Shown: positions 18,841-28,608, counted from the first letter of the stretch. The stretch: 64,000 nt of DNA from Thalassobium sp. R2A62 (GCF_000161835.1 NZ_GG697169.2:2236575-2300574), one strand, 5' to 3'. The notes: generated from the sequence alone by a model not told the origin. Numbers and translations are program-made.

Positions 18841-19974
18841 ATGCTCAACGCTGAAGACATCGCCAAATTCTCTCGGGCCATTCCGTTTTGGGCCTCGCTT
18901 TTATTGATCCCAATGGCGTGGACCAGCGCGGCATGGGGCGGTTGGTGGATTGCTCTTTTACCCGTAGCCACTTGGTATCTCTTCTCGATCATCGACGCTT
19001 TTGAAGGGCTCTATACCGAAAACGCTGACCCAAACATTCCGGACGAAAACCTATACTGGTATCGCCTGATTACGATCATTTGGGCACCCGTGCAGTTTGC
19101 TACGATCTTTGGGGTTTTGATCTATGTCACTTGGTCGGGTCACCTCGGTTGGGTCGAAGAATGGGCGCTCTTTGCAGCGCTTGGGGTTTTGTCCGGTACG
19201 GTTGGCATCAACTACAGCCACGAATTGATGCATCAAAAACCCAAGATCGAACGCTGGATCGCTGATATTCTACTGGCGATGGTTCTCTATTCGCATTTCC
19301 GCTCCGAACACTTGCTGGTCCATCACCGTTATGTCGCCACGCCTAAGGATCCAGTGACTGCGCGCTACAACGAAGGGTTTCACCGCTATTTCCCACGTGT
19401 GCTATGGACTTGCCCCCAATCCGCATTCAAGGCCGAAGCCGCGATGCTCGCTCGCAAAAAGAAACCATGGACTGATCTATCGAACCCGTTTTGGCGCTAT
19501 TGGGCGTTGCAGCTAGGGTTTCTCGTCTTGGCGTTTGCTATCGCGGGCGTTTGGGGGATTTTCCTGTTCTTGGTTCAGGCGTTCTGGGCCATATTCCAGC
19601 TAGAGCTGGTGAACTATGTCGAACACTATGGCCTAACCCGCAAACATTTGGGCGAGGGCAAATACGAGCACGTGCTGCCACGTCATTCTTGGAATTCTGC
19701 GCACCGCGCATCCAATTGGCTTTTGATCAATCTACAGCGGCATTCAGACCATCACTATAAACCGGATCGGCGGTTTCCGTTGCTGCAGACGTACGATGAC
19801 ATCGACGCACCACAACTACCATTTGGCTATCCAGTTATGACGATGATGGCTTTGTTTCCACCCGTTTGGCGCCGATTTATGAACCCCAAGGTGCGCGCAT
19901 GGCGAGCCAAATATTACCCAGAAATCGAAGACTGGTCGGCCTATCGGGATGCGACCAATCCCCTGCCTCGCTAA
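18841..19974 (+). CDS. alkB: Alkane 1-monooxygenase (AlkB-type membrane di-iron hydroxylase)
   Basis: A 377-residue integral membrane protein. The histidine boxes are HELMH, HLLVHHRYV, and LQRHSDHHYKPDRRF, plus the AlkB-specific NYVEHYGL box. Membrane segments include ASLLLIPMAWTSAAWGGWWIALL and LGFLVLAFAIAGVWGIFLFLVQAF. The family hydroxylates the terminal carbon of medium-chain alkanes with a rubredoxin partner, which is not seen nearby. The ATG has a GGAGAG ribosome site 5 bases upstream. Other substrates (fatty acids, aldehydes) are possible because the substrate channel cannot be judged by eye. Confidence 0.93.
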   Translation: MLNAEDIAKFSRAIPFWASLLLIPMAWTSAAWGGWWIALLPVATWYLFSIIDAFEGLYTENADPNIPDENLYWYRLITIIWAPVQFATIFGVLIYVTWSGHLGWVEEWALFAALGVLSGTVGINYSHELMHQKPKIERWIADILLAMVLYSHFRSEHLLVHHRYVATPKDPVTARYNEGFHRYFPRVLWTCPQSAFKAEAAMLARKKKPWTDLSNPFWRYWALQLGFLVLAFAIAGVWGIFLFLVQAFWAIFQLELVNYVEHYGLTRKHLGEGKYEHVLPRHSWNSAHRASNWLLINLQRHSDHHYKPDRRFPLLQTYDDIDAPQLPFGYPVMTMMALFPPVWRRFMNPKVRAWRAKYYPEIEDWSAYRDATNPLPR

Positions 19975-20012
19975 AAGAAAAAGCCCTGCCGCTCTTGGGG
20001 AGACGACAGGGC
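19973..20012 (-). terminator. Terminator after ccrM
   Basis: Read on the minus strand, GCCCTG (20012-20007) and CAGGGC (19988-19983) form the outer stem of a hairpin, followed by a T-rich run complementary to 19973-19982. The T-run overlaps the alkB stop codon. It sits about 57 bases after the ccrM stop. On the plus strand no T-run follows, so it serves mainly ccrM. Confidence 0.8.
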
Positions 20013-20068
20013 AAAGTTATGCGCCGTGGTCTTGCCACAGGCACTGGCGGTAAACTGTTGAAATTCGG

Positions 20069-21267
<1,199 letters not shown>

Positions 21268-21277
21268 AGAGGGTTAC

Positions 21278-21895
21278 TTATTTTTCTTGATACAAGATAT
21301 TGTGTACCGGTTTGAACGAACGTCTATGGTGTGGGGTAACACCATATTTCAATAATGCATTTTTGTGACTTTTGGACGGATATCCGGCGTTTGAATCCCA
21401 GCCATATTCAGGGTGCTGTTGCGCCAAATCCACCATGACATAATCTCGACAAACTTTGGCCATAATTGAGGCCGCTGAAATTGACACAGACCGGGCATCA
21501 CCCTTGATGATTGTTTGCGATTGGATCGGAAACCCGCGCGGGACCATGTTGCCATCGATCAGCGCATAGTCTGGCGCGACAGCCAAACCCTCGACCGCGC
21601 GGATCATCGCAATGTGCGACGCCCGCAGAATGTTATGTTCATCAATCTCTTCGACTGTCGCATGAGCGATCGATACGTCCGCGACCTGCAACAACTCAGC
21701 ATAAAGAGCGTCGCGCTTCTTGGCGCTTAGCTTTTTGCTGTCATTCAACCCTTCGGGAATGGCGTTAGGGTCCAGCCAAACGGCGGCGGCAGTAACTGGC
21801 CCAGCCAGTGGTCCGCGCCCAACCTCGTCAACGCCCACAACCCTGAGCGCACCATCGGCCATCGCGGCCCGTTCAAATTCAAAATCTTGTCCCAT
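21278..21895 (-). CDS. rnhB: Ribonuclease HII
   Basis: RNase HII removes ribonucleotides from DNA and RNA from RNA:DNA hybrids. The product of 205 residues from the ATG at 21895 shows the N-terminal catalytic motif VVGVDEVGRGPLAGPVTAAAV (Asp and Glu of the active site), NDSKKLSAKKRD, then ALIDGN and SISAASIMAKVCRDYVM with further active-site carboxylates. Length is normal. It precedes ccrM on the same strand by about 100 bases. Confidence 0.96.
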   Translation of the reverse strand: MGQDFEFERAAMADGALRVVGVDEVGRGPLAGPVTAAAVWLDPNAIPEGLNDSKKLSAKKRDALYAELLQVADVSIAHATVEEIDEHNILRASHIAMIRAVEGLAVAPDYALIDGNMVPRGFPIQSQTIIKGDARSVSISAASIMAKVCRDYVMVDLAQQHPEYGWDSNAGYPSKSHKNALLKYGVTPHHRRSFKPVHNILYQEK

Positions 21896-22024
21896 GCCAC
21901 CACACGCCACACTGACTCGGTCTGTGCAATAGGAAAAGGGCGGGATGCCATGACCAACATCCCGCCCCCCCTGTGGGCCGCTCTCATTTATGGGGACAGT
22001 TTAGCGGCCCCTGCTCGATCGGTT

Positions 22025-22462
22025 TTACCGAAAACGAAAACCTTGGTTGCGCAGGCAGCGCGGTGCCCAACCGCGACGTTCACCTCGCGACGTCCAAAGC
22101 TGGCGCGCGCACCGATCAGGCAACCGGCTCACATGGTTGTAGTTGCGCTGGATGCAGCGACGTACGGCCAAACGGCGCGTGCCTTGGGATGTGCGGAATT
22201 CACGCACACATTCAGCAGGCAATACATTGCGGCGGTTCGGACGATTTACGTCACGTTTGGGTGCATCATTTTGGCGCGTCTCGTTGTTGTCGTCTTTGGC
22301 ATGTTTGATCGCCGCACCGAGCAATAGCAAAGCAACAATGCCGCCGATCGCCTCTTGGCCGCTGATCTGGTTGTTTCCACCGTAGTTTTGCGCCTGTGTG
22401 GCAGTGGCGCTGGTAAAGGCCAGCGCGGTCGCAAGACCCAAAGCAATGAGTGTGCGTTTCAT
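22025..22462 (-). CDS. Small secreted protein with a duplicated two-cysteine motif
   Basis: Not recognised as a named family. From the ATG at 22462 it is 145 residues: signal peptide 1-24 (ALGLATALAFTSATATQA), then a short glycine-rich linker, a hydrophobic stretch IGGIVALLLLGAAIKHA at 40-55 that could be a membrane or lipid-contacting helix, a polar Asn/Asp/Arg linker, and two similar 33-residue units. Unit 1 begins LPAECVREFRTSQGTRR (Cys85, Cys103); unit 2 begins LPDRCARQLWTSRGERR (Cys118, Cys136). Both Cys pairs are exactly 18 residues apart. The C-terminus is very basic. The protein is probably periplasmic or cell-surface and may form two intra-repeat disulfides (inference). Confidence 0.7.
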   Translation of the reverse strand: MKRTLIALGLATALAFTSATATQAQNYGGNNQISGQEAIGGIVALLLLGAAIKHAKDDNNETRQNDAPKRDVNRPNRRNVLPAECVREFRTSQGTRRLAVRRCIQRNYNHVSRLPDRCARQLWTSRGERRGWAPRCLRNQGFRFR

Positions 22463-22634
22463 ATCGTGTACTCCTTGGTGTGTGCGGCGCCTCGGGCAGC
22501 GAGGGCCGGTGTATGAACCAAAGATGGGGTAGACCGCAGAAGTCAGACAATAACGCCACATTGTTAGGGGATAACGTCCGGTGTTTTGGTGTTGGTTATT
22601 GAATAACGCGCCTCGCTACGCGCACATTGGGCGC

Positions 22635-22916
22635 ATGAAACGCATTATTCCCCTCACGCTGGCCCTGAGTGTTTTGGCAACTGGCGCACAAGCCGCCTGT
22701 TACGCCGACTACAAAGCCAAACAAGACGATCCGTTGCGGCTGCACTATGGTGTGGCTGAAATTAATGGTGACTGCACAGTTGATGCCGCAATAGACGAGC
22801 TTGTCTCGCGACTAGACGGCAGCAGTTGGCAGCTGTTGAATGTCGTATCCGTCTTTGACGAAGGTGGCCTAAGCGAAAGGGAAGACAGTGCTGGACAATT
22901 CTACCTCCGCTATTGA
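22635..22916 (+). CDS. Small secreted protein upstream of a membrane winged-helix regulator
   Basis: Not recognised as a named family. The 93-residue protein from the ATG at 22635 has a clear Sec signal (MKRIIPLTLALSVLATGAQA) and a 73-residue acidic mature part with two cysteines (ACYADYKAK and GDCTVDAAI) and ending in GQFYLRY. It looks like a small periplasmic domain. An upstream GTG frame start at 22581 would add 18 residues and spoil the signal peptide. Its last 29 bases overlap the next gene in another frame, so the two are almost certainly co-translated and may work together. Confidence 0.72.
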   Translation: MKRIIPLTLALSVLATGAQAACYADYKAKQDDPLRLHYGVAEINGDCTVDAAIDELVSRLDGSSWQLLNVVSVFDEGGLSEREDSAGQFYLRY

Positions 22917-23592
22917 GGCGCGCCAGACCGGCAACCGCATTGTCGCGGTTGGAATAGCCGCGATCATTCTGATCCTATTGATTGCCGCGGTTTTGTTGTT
23001 TGTGAATTTGCCTGACGCCAATGCGTTCAACGCGCGGGTCGAACAGTTGTTCATTGAAAGCGACGATCTGACCGGCAATGCCGAGATCAAGCTTCTCGAG
23101 ATCCTTGCACAATCTGGCACCTCATTTTCTGACACCTTGTCGAGCTACCGATTTGTGATTTTTGTGCTGCTTGTCTTTGCGACGGCGCTCTTGGTGGCGG
23201 CTCTGGTTTTTTTGATCATGCTGATCACATTGAACCGACGGATGGCGCAAATCGAACGCGCGGGTATCCAAGTGAACTCTCTCTTGATCAGTCGTGAACA
23301 AAAGACAGTCTATTTGAACAACTTTGAATTCAAGCTGACCGACGCCGCGATTGAAACACTTTCGGTTTTGGCCGAGGCGCGAATGGACGACGAAGTATTG
23401 TCAGGTGTCGAGATCGAAGCTGTCATCTCTGGGCGTTCATCTGTGGATTGCGAAGAGGCCGCTGGTGCGACCCGGATCAAACGTTTGCGCGATACGTTGG
23501 GCAACCAAATGATGAGCGAACTATTGATCAAGAATATTGCGCGCAAGGGCTATATGCTGGCGATCGACAAAGACGTCATTCGGATGATCTAG
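22888..23592 (+). CDS. Inner-membrane protein with C-terminal OmpR-type winged helix
   Basis: A 234-residue protein beginning at a GTG within the preceding gene. Residues 18-39 (IVAVGIAAIILILLIAAVLLFV) and 88-114 are membrane helices enclosing a loop of about 48 residues predicted to face the periplasm. Residues about 129-227 fit an OmpR/PhoB-type DNA-binding domain: a first strand pair (LLISREQKTVYLNN), FEFKLTDAAIETLSVLAEA, the recognition-helix region TRIKRLRDTLG, and the wing LIKNIARKGYML. No receiver domain is present. ToxR/CadC-type regulators carry this domain at the N-terminus; here it is C-terminal. The role is probably membrane-anchored transcription control, with the neighbouring secreted protein as a candidate partner; both are inference. 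Confidence 0.72.
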   Translation: MLDNSTSAIEARQTGNRIVAVGIAAIILILLIAAVLLFVNLPDANAFNARVEQLFIESDDLTGNAEIKLLEILAQSGTSFSDTLSSYRFVIFVLLVFATALLVAALVFLIMLITLNRRMAQIERAGIQVNSLLISREQKTVYLNNFEFKLTDAAIETLSVLAEARMDDEVLSGVEIEAVISGRSSVDCEEAAGATRIKRLRDTLGNQMMSELLIKNIARKGYMLAIDKDVIRMI

Positions 23593-23696
23593 CGATCCAA
23601 ACAGGTGCGGGTGTGACCTTTACGGTTCTGAAACAGTCTGTCTGGATCGCATCGAGCCAATCGGGTGATATCTGGGGACACACCCAATCAGACACC

Positions 23697-23930
23697 TCAG
23701 ACAAACATGAACATGTCGCTGTCTGAACTTGCTTCGGCGTGGACATGTTGATCCGAATTTTCCTCGACTGGCCCAACAGAAACGGGCGCTGATCTGCTAT
23801 CGCTTGATTTCAAGCAGCCGACGTTGATTTCACCAGTAGCCGCATCGGCACTTTGCTGGTGGTGATCATGGACCATCATGTTTTCATCACTGGTGAACGC
23901 CACAGCGTCATGTTGGTGGTCCTGCTCCAT
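23697..23930 (-). CDS. Possible small His/Asp-rich acidic protein downstream of the RTX gene
   Basis: An open frame of 77 residues beginning 18 bases after the RTX gene stop on the same strand. Composition is unusual: many His, Asp, Glu and Ser (MEQDHQHDAVAF, MMVHDHHQQSAD), no hydrophobic segment, no recognised family. It could be a metal- or calcium-binding companion of the RTX protein or a chance frame; no convincing ribosome site is visible. Apart from this frame the gap 23593-23948 shows nothing. Confidence 0.3.
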   Translation of the reverse strand: MEQDHQHDAVAFTSDENMMVHDHHQQSADAATGEINVGCLKSSDSRSAPVSVGPVEENSDQHVHAEASSDSDMFMFV

Positions 23931-23948
23931 CGTGTCATCTGAATAATC

Positions 23949-25481
23949 TTAGAATTCAAAATGGTCTGCGATGTAGATATCGCTCCACGACACATCATCG
24001 GCCACATCGATCAAGAAACGCTCGCCCGTACCTTTCTCGGAAACGGTATAGTAGGTGTTTCCTTCCAAAACCGTTTTCCACATTTTCAGCTCATCAAAGC
24101 TTTCCACGCCCGAAGATGAAAGAAATCGGATCGTGTCGACCCCGAGGGTAAAATCCTCAACAACATGAAGCTGTGCATTCTTGCTGGCCCTATCACCGTT
24201 CAAGTCATTCCATTCATACATATTGGCGTCAGTGATCAGCGCAGTGTTGTCGCCAAAGAGGAAGTTGTCTTCAGACACCAGATCCTTCCAGCTCGCGTCG
24301 TCTTCGGTATCAACGAGAAACCGCTCTCCTGTTCCTTTTACGTGGATCGAGAAATGACTGTTACCATCTATGACGGCTTTCCAGATCGCCAAATCGCTGA
24401 ACCCTGTCACGCCAGACGACGCATCAAAATGGATCAGGTCTTCGCCAATGACAAAGTCCATGACGACATCCAGTTCCCCCATACGTTCGAGCTTCGTACC
24501 TTCAGTTTCCGACCAAAGGATCAGATCATCAGCGCCAAATTGGAAGACGTCTTGACCAGATCCACCGATCATCATGTCGGCGCCTGAGCCGCCATCTAGA
24601 ACATCATTGTCGCTGGCTCCGTTCAGCAGGTCATTACCTGCCCCGCCATGCAATATGTCTTCTTCGGTTCCGCCGAAAAGGGCGTCGTCACCCGCTTCAC
24701 CAAACAGGGTGTCGCGACCGGTGCCACCACCCAGCGCATCATCCCCAGTACCGCCATAGACGATATCATTGCCGGATCTGGCATTAACAACATCATCACC
24801 ACCACCAGCGTAGATCGTCTGCGATGATTGGTCCGGCCCTGTCCCAAACTTAAAGCCGTGAATGTATTCTGCATCATCCGTCGCAGTGACCATCACGTCA
24901 TCAGCTCGGACATTGATCAGATCGTTTTCACGGTCCTCGTAGTGCTCGAGCGGAACGAAATTCATCGGGTTCTCATAATCGACTACCGGCAAGGCATCGA
25001 TTTCTGCCTTGCTCAGTTTGTAGAAATGGGTTTCTTCCGCCCCTTGCCGGAACGCGGCAGGAGTATCTTCGATTGCATTTTCGGACAACCGCGCACCTTC
25101 CAAGGCAAAGAGGGCCGATTTTTCATCACCATCCTGCATACGCAGCCATTGCTGACCGTGAAACATCACAACCTCGACCGTGATGCCTGCAACCACTGTC
25201 GGCAAGGCGTAGAGATCAATCGCCTGCCCCTCAATCTGGATCACGTCACGTGATGGGTCAAAGGTATCCAACCGTCCAATGGTACGATCGCCAAGATCTG
25301 CAAAGTCCCGGAAGTTATAGACGTCGTGTCCGCCGTTTCCGTAGATGTGATGAGAATCGTGCCGGTAGGTGCCGATAGAGGTCAAATTATTCAGACGAAT
25401 TTCGAAGATATCATCAACGAATCCTCCGAACCAATGAATTTGTCCGCCATTGGAATTGTGACTGCCATCATATGTTGCCAT
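23949..25481 (-). CDS. RTX-type calcium-binding secreted protein
   Basis: A 510-residue acidic protein with no N-terminal signal, as expected for type I secretion. Residues 222-318 are a block of glycine/aspartate nonapeptides (GGxGxDxxx, for example YGGTGDDAL and LHGGAGNDLL) that bind calcium and fold as a beta-roll outside the cell. The C-terminal part holds two copies of a unit of about 75 residues (337-409 and 437-510), each with SSGV, WK and KGTGERFL at matching positions. The N-terminal 220 residues show no recognised enzyme domain. No ABC exporter or membrane fusion gene is nearby. Function is unknown; surface or adhesin-like use is possible. Confidence 0.87.
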   Translation of the reverse strand: MATYDGSHNSNGGQIHWFGGFVDDIFEIRLNNLTSIGTYRHDSHHIYGNGGHDVYNFRDFADLGDRTIGRLDTFDPSRDVIQIEGQAIDLYALPTVVAGITVEVVMFHGQQWLRMQDGDEKSALFALEGARLSENAIEDTPAAFRQGAEETHFYKLSKAEIDALPVVDYENPMNFVPLEHYEDRENDLINVRADDVMVTATDDAEYIHGFKFGTGPDQSSQTIYAGGGDDVVNARSGNDIVYGGTGDDALGGGTGRDTLFGEAGDDALFGGTEEDILHGGAGNDLLNGASDNDVLDGGSGADMMIGGSGQDVFQFGADDLILWSETEGTKLERMGELDVVMDFVIGEDLIHFDASSGVTGFSDLAIWKAVIDGNSHFSIHVKGTGERFLVDTEDDASWKDLVSEDNFLFGDNTALITDANMYEWNDLNGDRASKNAQLHVVEDFTLGVDTIRFLSSSGVESFDELKMWKTVLEGNTYYTVSEKGTGERFLIDVADDVSWSDIYIADHFEF

Positions 25482-25964
25482 TTACCGTCTCCTCAACTTT
25501 CAGACCAAATTACGACCCCTGAACTGTTGGTTTGCTCCGGGACTACCTATCCATAATTACTTATTACCCATTCGTGTTTTCTGTTGACTACCCCTTAAGT
25601 GTATCCACTTTTATCAGCATTTTCTGATTGAAAGAGGTTTGAGAAAGCCACCCCTGATCTGCAAAAGTGCAATCGCAACGTTCTTCGCCATAAAAAACAG
25701 GGGGCTGCGACAAAGAACCGTGGTGAGGACAAAGGGATAGTACAAAAGCGACTTTGTTTTAGCTTCATAATTTGCCTGACCCGCGTTATCTTTGGCGGAA
25801 AGTTGACAAAACCCAATAACTTTCGACTGCGTGAAGCCAATTTTGACGGTCAGTATTTATTATATTTTTCAAATGGTTAGTGATTTATCAAATCGATTCA
25901 ACTGTAACTTCTGACCTTCAATACTTGCTTATGGGCTTCCGAGGATCGGAGTAGCACTCAAAAG
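25482..25964. other. AT-rich gene-free stretch upstream of the RTX gene
   Basis: About 480 bases with lower GC than the surroundings, especially 25840-25930. No open frame has recognisable content. The part near 25490-25560 must hold the promoter of the RTX gene. The left end of the IS6 element begins at its far edge; no 8-base target duplication partner is seen. Confidence 0.5.
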
Positions 25965-26782
25965 GGTGCTGTCAGACGAATGCGAACCAGTCTCTACTAG
26001 GCCAGTGAGGCTGATCCTTATGCCGCGCCGAGTTGACGCCACTCGGCAAGAGCGGCGGTGCGGTTGAGCTTGAAATTGTTGCGTGAGTAGAGGTGGCGTT
26101 CCTGATTGAAATGGTTGTGAACTGAAGAATGGACGGTGGCGAATTTCTGTAAACTTCGCATGCGCCTGAACCGGAGCATGGCCCGCTCTCGTCGTCGAAA
26201 TGGCAGGTGTGAATTCTCAGCGCGATTGTTCAGCCAACGGCCTGTTTCCTGTTTCGGCGCATTGCCGATGACCTTCATAGCAGCACCGTATGATCTCAGT
26301 CTGTCGGTCACAATAATCTGCGGTCGACCACACCGCTTCATTGATTTTTTTATGAATTTCAATGCTGCTTTGCGATCCCGTCGCTTTGTGACGAAGGATT
26401 CAAGCACTTCGCCCTCGTGATCCAAGGCCCGCCACAGGTAATGCGTCTCACCATTGATCTTCACGAAAACCTCGTCCAGGTGCCACTGCCAGTTTGAATA
26501 GGCGCGCATCCGGCTTGCCCGCTTTCTGCGGATCTCGGCTGCGAACATCGGACCAAATCTGTTCCACTAGAACCGGACGGTTTCATGGCTGATCTCAATC
26601 CCACGCTCATGCAGAAGATCTTCCACGTTCCTCAGCGATAGCGGAAACCGAACATAGAGCATCACCGCCAGGCGAATGACCTCTGCGCTGGTTTTAAAAT
26701 AGCGAAATGGGGAGCGTTTTGTCATCCTACGAGGCTAGGTCACCGCTCTGCCCGCCTCAAGCTAGTTTCCTCTGACAGTGCC
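25965..26782 (-). mobile_element. IS6-family insertion sequence (818 bp)
   Basis: The ends are imperfect inverted repeats. The left end reads GGTGCTGTCAGACGAA from 25965; the right end read inward on the minus strand is GGCACTGTCAGAGGAA from 26782, matching at 13 of 16 positions. Size and single transposase gene fit the IS6/IS26 family. Flanking 8-mers differ (CTCAAAAG versus CAAAGTAC), so no target duplication is present. The right end sits inside an IS3 orfB gene whose remainder is absent on the left side, as expected after an IS6-mediated adjacent deletion. Confidence 0.88.
26018..26725 (-). pseudogene. IS6-family DDE transposase with an in-frame amber codon
   Basis: From the ATG at 26725 the frame gives MTKRSPFRYFKTSAEVIRLA, a helix-turn-helix region ending in HETVRF, a TAG at 26567-26569 (codon 53), and then WNRFGPMFAAEIRRKR to the end. 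Relatives have Trp-Trp at this place, so the TAG replaces one Trp. The DDE catalytic residues are all present downstream (HLDEVFVKI, IVTDRLRSYGAA, NNRAENSHLPFRRRE). The only visible lesion is the amber codon. A shorter product from the ATG at 26548 would lack the DNA-binding domain. Normal length would be about 235 residues. Confidence 0.9.
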
Positions 26783-27080
26783 CAAAGTACCGCTTTTCGT
26801 CAGTGTATTTGACGGCCAGCTCGCGCGTGCTCAGCGCCTCATGCTCCAGTGCAAACGCAATCAGATCGTCACGACGATCGTCAGGGATGCGGTTCCAGAC
26901 GGATTTAGGGCATGGAGATTTGTCAGCCAGCCCGTCAAACCCGCCTTCGAGATATAAATCATACCAGCGGTAGAATGTGGTGCGTGGAATGCCAAGCATG
27001 TCGAGGGCCTGCTTGGTTGGCAGATGTGATCCTTCAACGGTACGGATGATCTCAAACTTCTCTGATGCGTGATACCTCAT
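26757..27080 (-). pseudogene. IS3-family transposase OrfB, 3'-truncated
   Basis: The first 98 residues of an IS3 OrfB remain: MRYHASEKFEIIRTVEGSHL, TFYRWYDLYLEGG, an HTH region, and TDEKRYF. At that point the IS6 terminus takes over (GHCQRKLA then stop, which is translation of the IS6 inverted repeat). The integrase core with the DDE residues, usually a further 200 residues or more, is gone. The start overlaps orfA by 4 bases. Confidence 0.88.
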
Positions 27081-27540
27081 TCCAGATCCTCCCCAACCCC
27101 TGTCATGCTTTTTTTGAGCAGGCGGTTCTCAAGCGTTAGATCGGCCACGCATTCCTTCAAGGCCATGGCTTCTGAACGCAGTTCTTTCACTTCAGGGGAT
27201 GTGGCCTGACGGGCTGTGTCGCCAGACAAGCGGCGTTTGCCTGCTTCAAGGAACTCTTTCGACCAGCTGTAATACAGGCTCTCCGCGATGCCTTCACGAC
27301 GGCAAAGAGCAGAGATGCTCTCTTCTCCGCGCATTCCCGCCAAAACAATGCGGATCTTCTCTTCAGCCGAATAAGTTTGCCGTGTCTTGCGGCGGATGTT
27401 CTTTACCAATTTATCTGCAGACGCTTTGCTGCTTCCGGATTTATTGTTCATCTTCACTCCATGAAGGTTACGATGAACCAGAAATCCTCCGGTGTTCAAT
27501 TCCTCAAATCTGTCCCAAAGGCGCTGACGTCAGACAGTGT
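26783..27540 (-). mobile_element. IS3-family element, truncated by the IS6 element
   Basis: It contains an intact orfA and the first third of orfB, cut at the IS6 end (26782/26783). The upstream outer end is not certain: a candidate terminus TGTCTGACGTCAGCG reads inward on the minus strand from about 27538, just after the ugpC stop codon. The other terminus is lost. The element therefore cannot move by itself. Confidence 0.82.
27077..27451 (-). CDS. IS3-family transposase OrfA
   Basis: A 124-residue protein from the ATG at 27451 (an upstream start at 27499 adds 16 residues). It has a transposase_8-type helix-turn-helix (TYSAEEKIRIVLAGMRGEESISALCRREGIAESLYYSW) followed by a leucine-rich coiled coil (LKECVADLTLENRLLKKSM), the usual OrfA layout. 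It appears intact but has no complete OrfB partner here. Confidence 0.87.
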   Translation of the reverse strand: MNNKSGSSKASADKLVKNIRRKTRQTYSAEEKIRIVLAGMRGEESISALCRREGIAESLYYSWSKEFLEAGKRRLSGDTARQATSPEVKELRSEAMALKECVADLTLENRLLKKSMTGVGEDLE

Positions 27541-27541
27541 C

Positions 27542-28606
27542 TCAATTAGTACTTACTACGCGGCGCACACCAGTCTTAGTATCAAAGACATGGGCCATGC
27601 CTTGAGCAATGGCAAAGCGGCGTGTGTCGCCGTGCTTTTTTATATGATGGACGCCTTGCATGCTGGCAGTAAAATTCTCTGCGGTTTCATCTATCGCACC
27701 GTGCAAAAGCGTATTGGCACCAAGCGGTTCGGCCAATTTGATCGACACGCGTATTGGGCCATTTTCATCTGGTACAAGATGTTCTGGTCGTACACCCAAT
27801 TTGACGGGCCCATCTGCACCTATCGCGCTCGCCACTGCTTGCCCCAAAAAAAGAACTTCTCCATTCTTCACTTCCGCATCAACGATGTTCATGGCTGGGC
27901 TGCCGATAAATTGCGCAGCGAATAAAGTGCGCGGGGTTTCATACACTTCCAGTGGTGTTCCGATCTGCTCGGCGATCCCTGCATTCATCACAATCATCCG
28001 GTCAGCCATCGTCATTGCCTCAACCTGATCATGGGTAACATAAAGCGCTGTGATACCTAATTTTGATTGCAATTCTTTGATTTCTAACCGCATCTGCACG
28101 CGTAGTTTGGCGTCTAGATTTGAAAGCGGCTCGTCAAACAAGAACACTGCCGGTTCGCGCACAATTGCGCGGCCCATGGCGACACGCTGGCGTTGCCCGC
28201 CCGATAGTTGTTTCGGCTTACGATCCAGTAGCGGCTCTAGCTGAAGCAGCGTCGCAGCGGCAGTCACTTTTGCATCGATCTGGTCTTTGGGTAGCTTCGC
28301 GATTTTCAGTCCGTAGCCCATGTTTTGCCGTACTGACATATGCGGATAAAGCGCGTAATTTTGGAACACCATGGCGATGTTACGGTCCATAGGTTCTTTG
28401 TCATTTGCACGCTCGTCGCCGATAAAGATGTCACCCGCCGATAAGGTTTCCAGACCGGCAACCATGCGCAGCAACGTGGATTTCCCGCAGCCCGACGGGC
28501 CAACAATCACGATAAACTCGCCGTCGGCAATGTCGGTGCTGATGCCATGGATCACATCCGTCGCTCCAAAGCTTTTCTTGACGTCTTTTAGGGAAACCGT
28601 TGACAT
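27542..28606 (-). CDS. ugpC: sn-Glycerol-3-phosphate ABC transporter ATP-binding protein
   Basis: A 354-residue MalK/UgpC-type ATPase on the cytoplasmic side of the importer. Walker A is GPSGCGKST, the signature is LSGGQRQRVAMGRAIVR, Walker B is VFLFDEPLSNLD, and the switch His is in YVTHDQVEAM. A C-terminal TOBE regulatory domain follows (VKLGVRPEHL). It is the last gene of ugpBAEC. An IS3 element begins right after its stop, and the final residues VRRVVSTN may be changed by the insertion; length is otherwise normal. A ugpQ gene, often found downstream in other genomes, is absent. Confidence 0.94.
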   Translation of the reverse strand: MSTVSLKDVKKSFGATDVIHGISTDIADGEFIVIVGPSGCGKSTLLRMVAGLETLSAGDIFIGDERANDKEPMDRNIAMVFQNYALYPHMSVRQNMGYGLKIAKLPKDQIDAKVTAAATLLQLEPLLDRKPKQLSGGQRQRVAMGRAIVREPAVFLFDEPLSNLDAKLRVQMRLEIKELQSKLGITALYVTHDQVEAMTMADRMIVMNAGIAEQIGTPLEVYETPRTLFAAQFIGSPAMNIVDAEVKNGEVLFLGQAVASAIGADGPVKLGVRPEHLVPDENGPIRVSIKLAEPLGANTLLHGAIDETAENFTASMQGVHHIKKHGDTRRFAIAQGMAHVFDTKTGVRRVVSTN

Positions 28607-28608
28607 AT

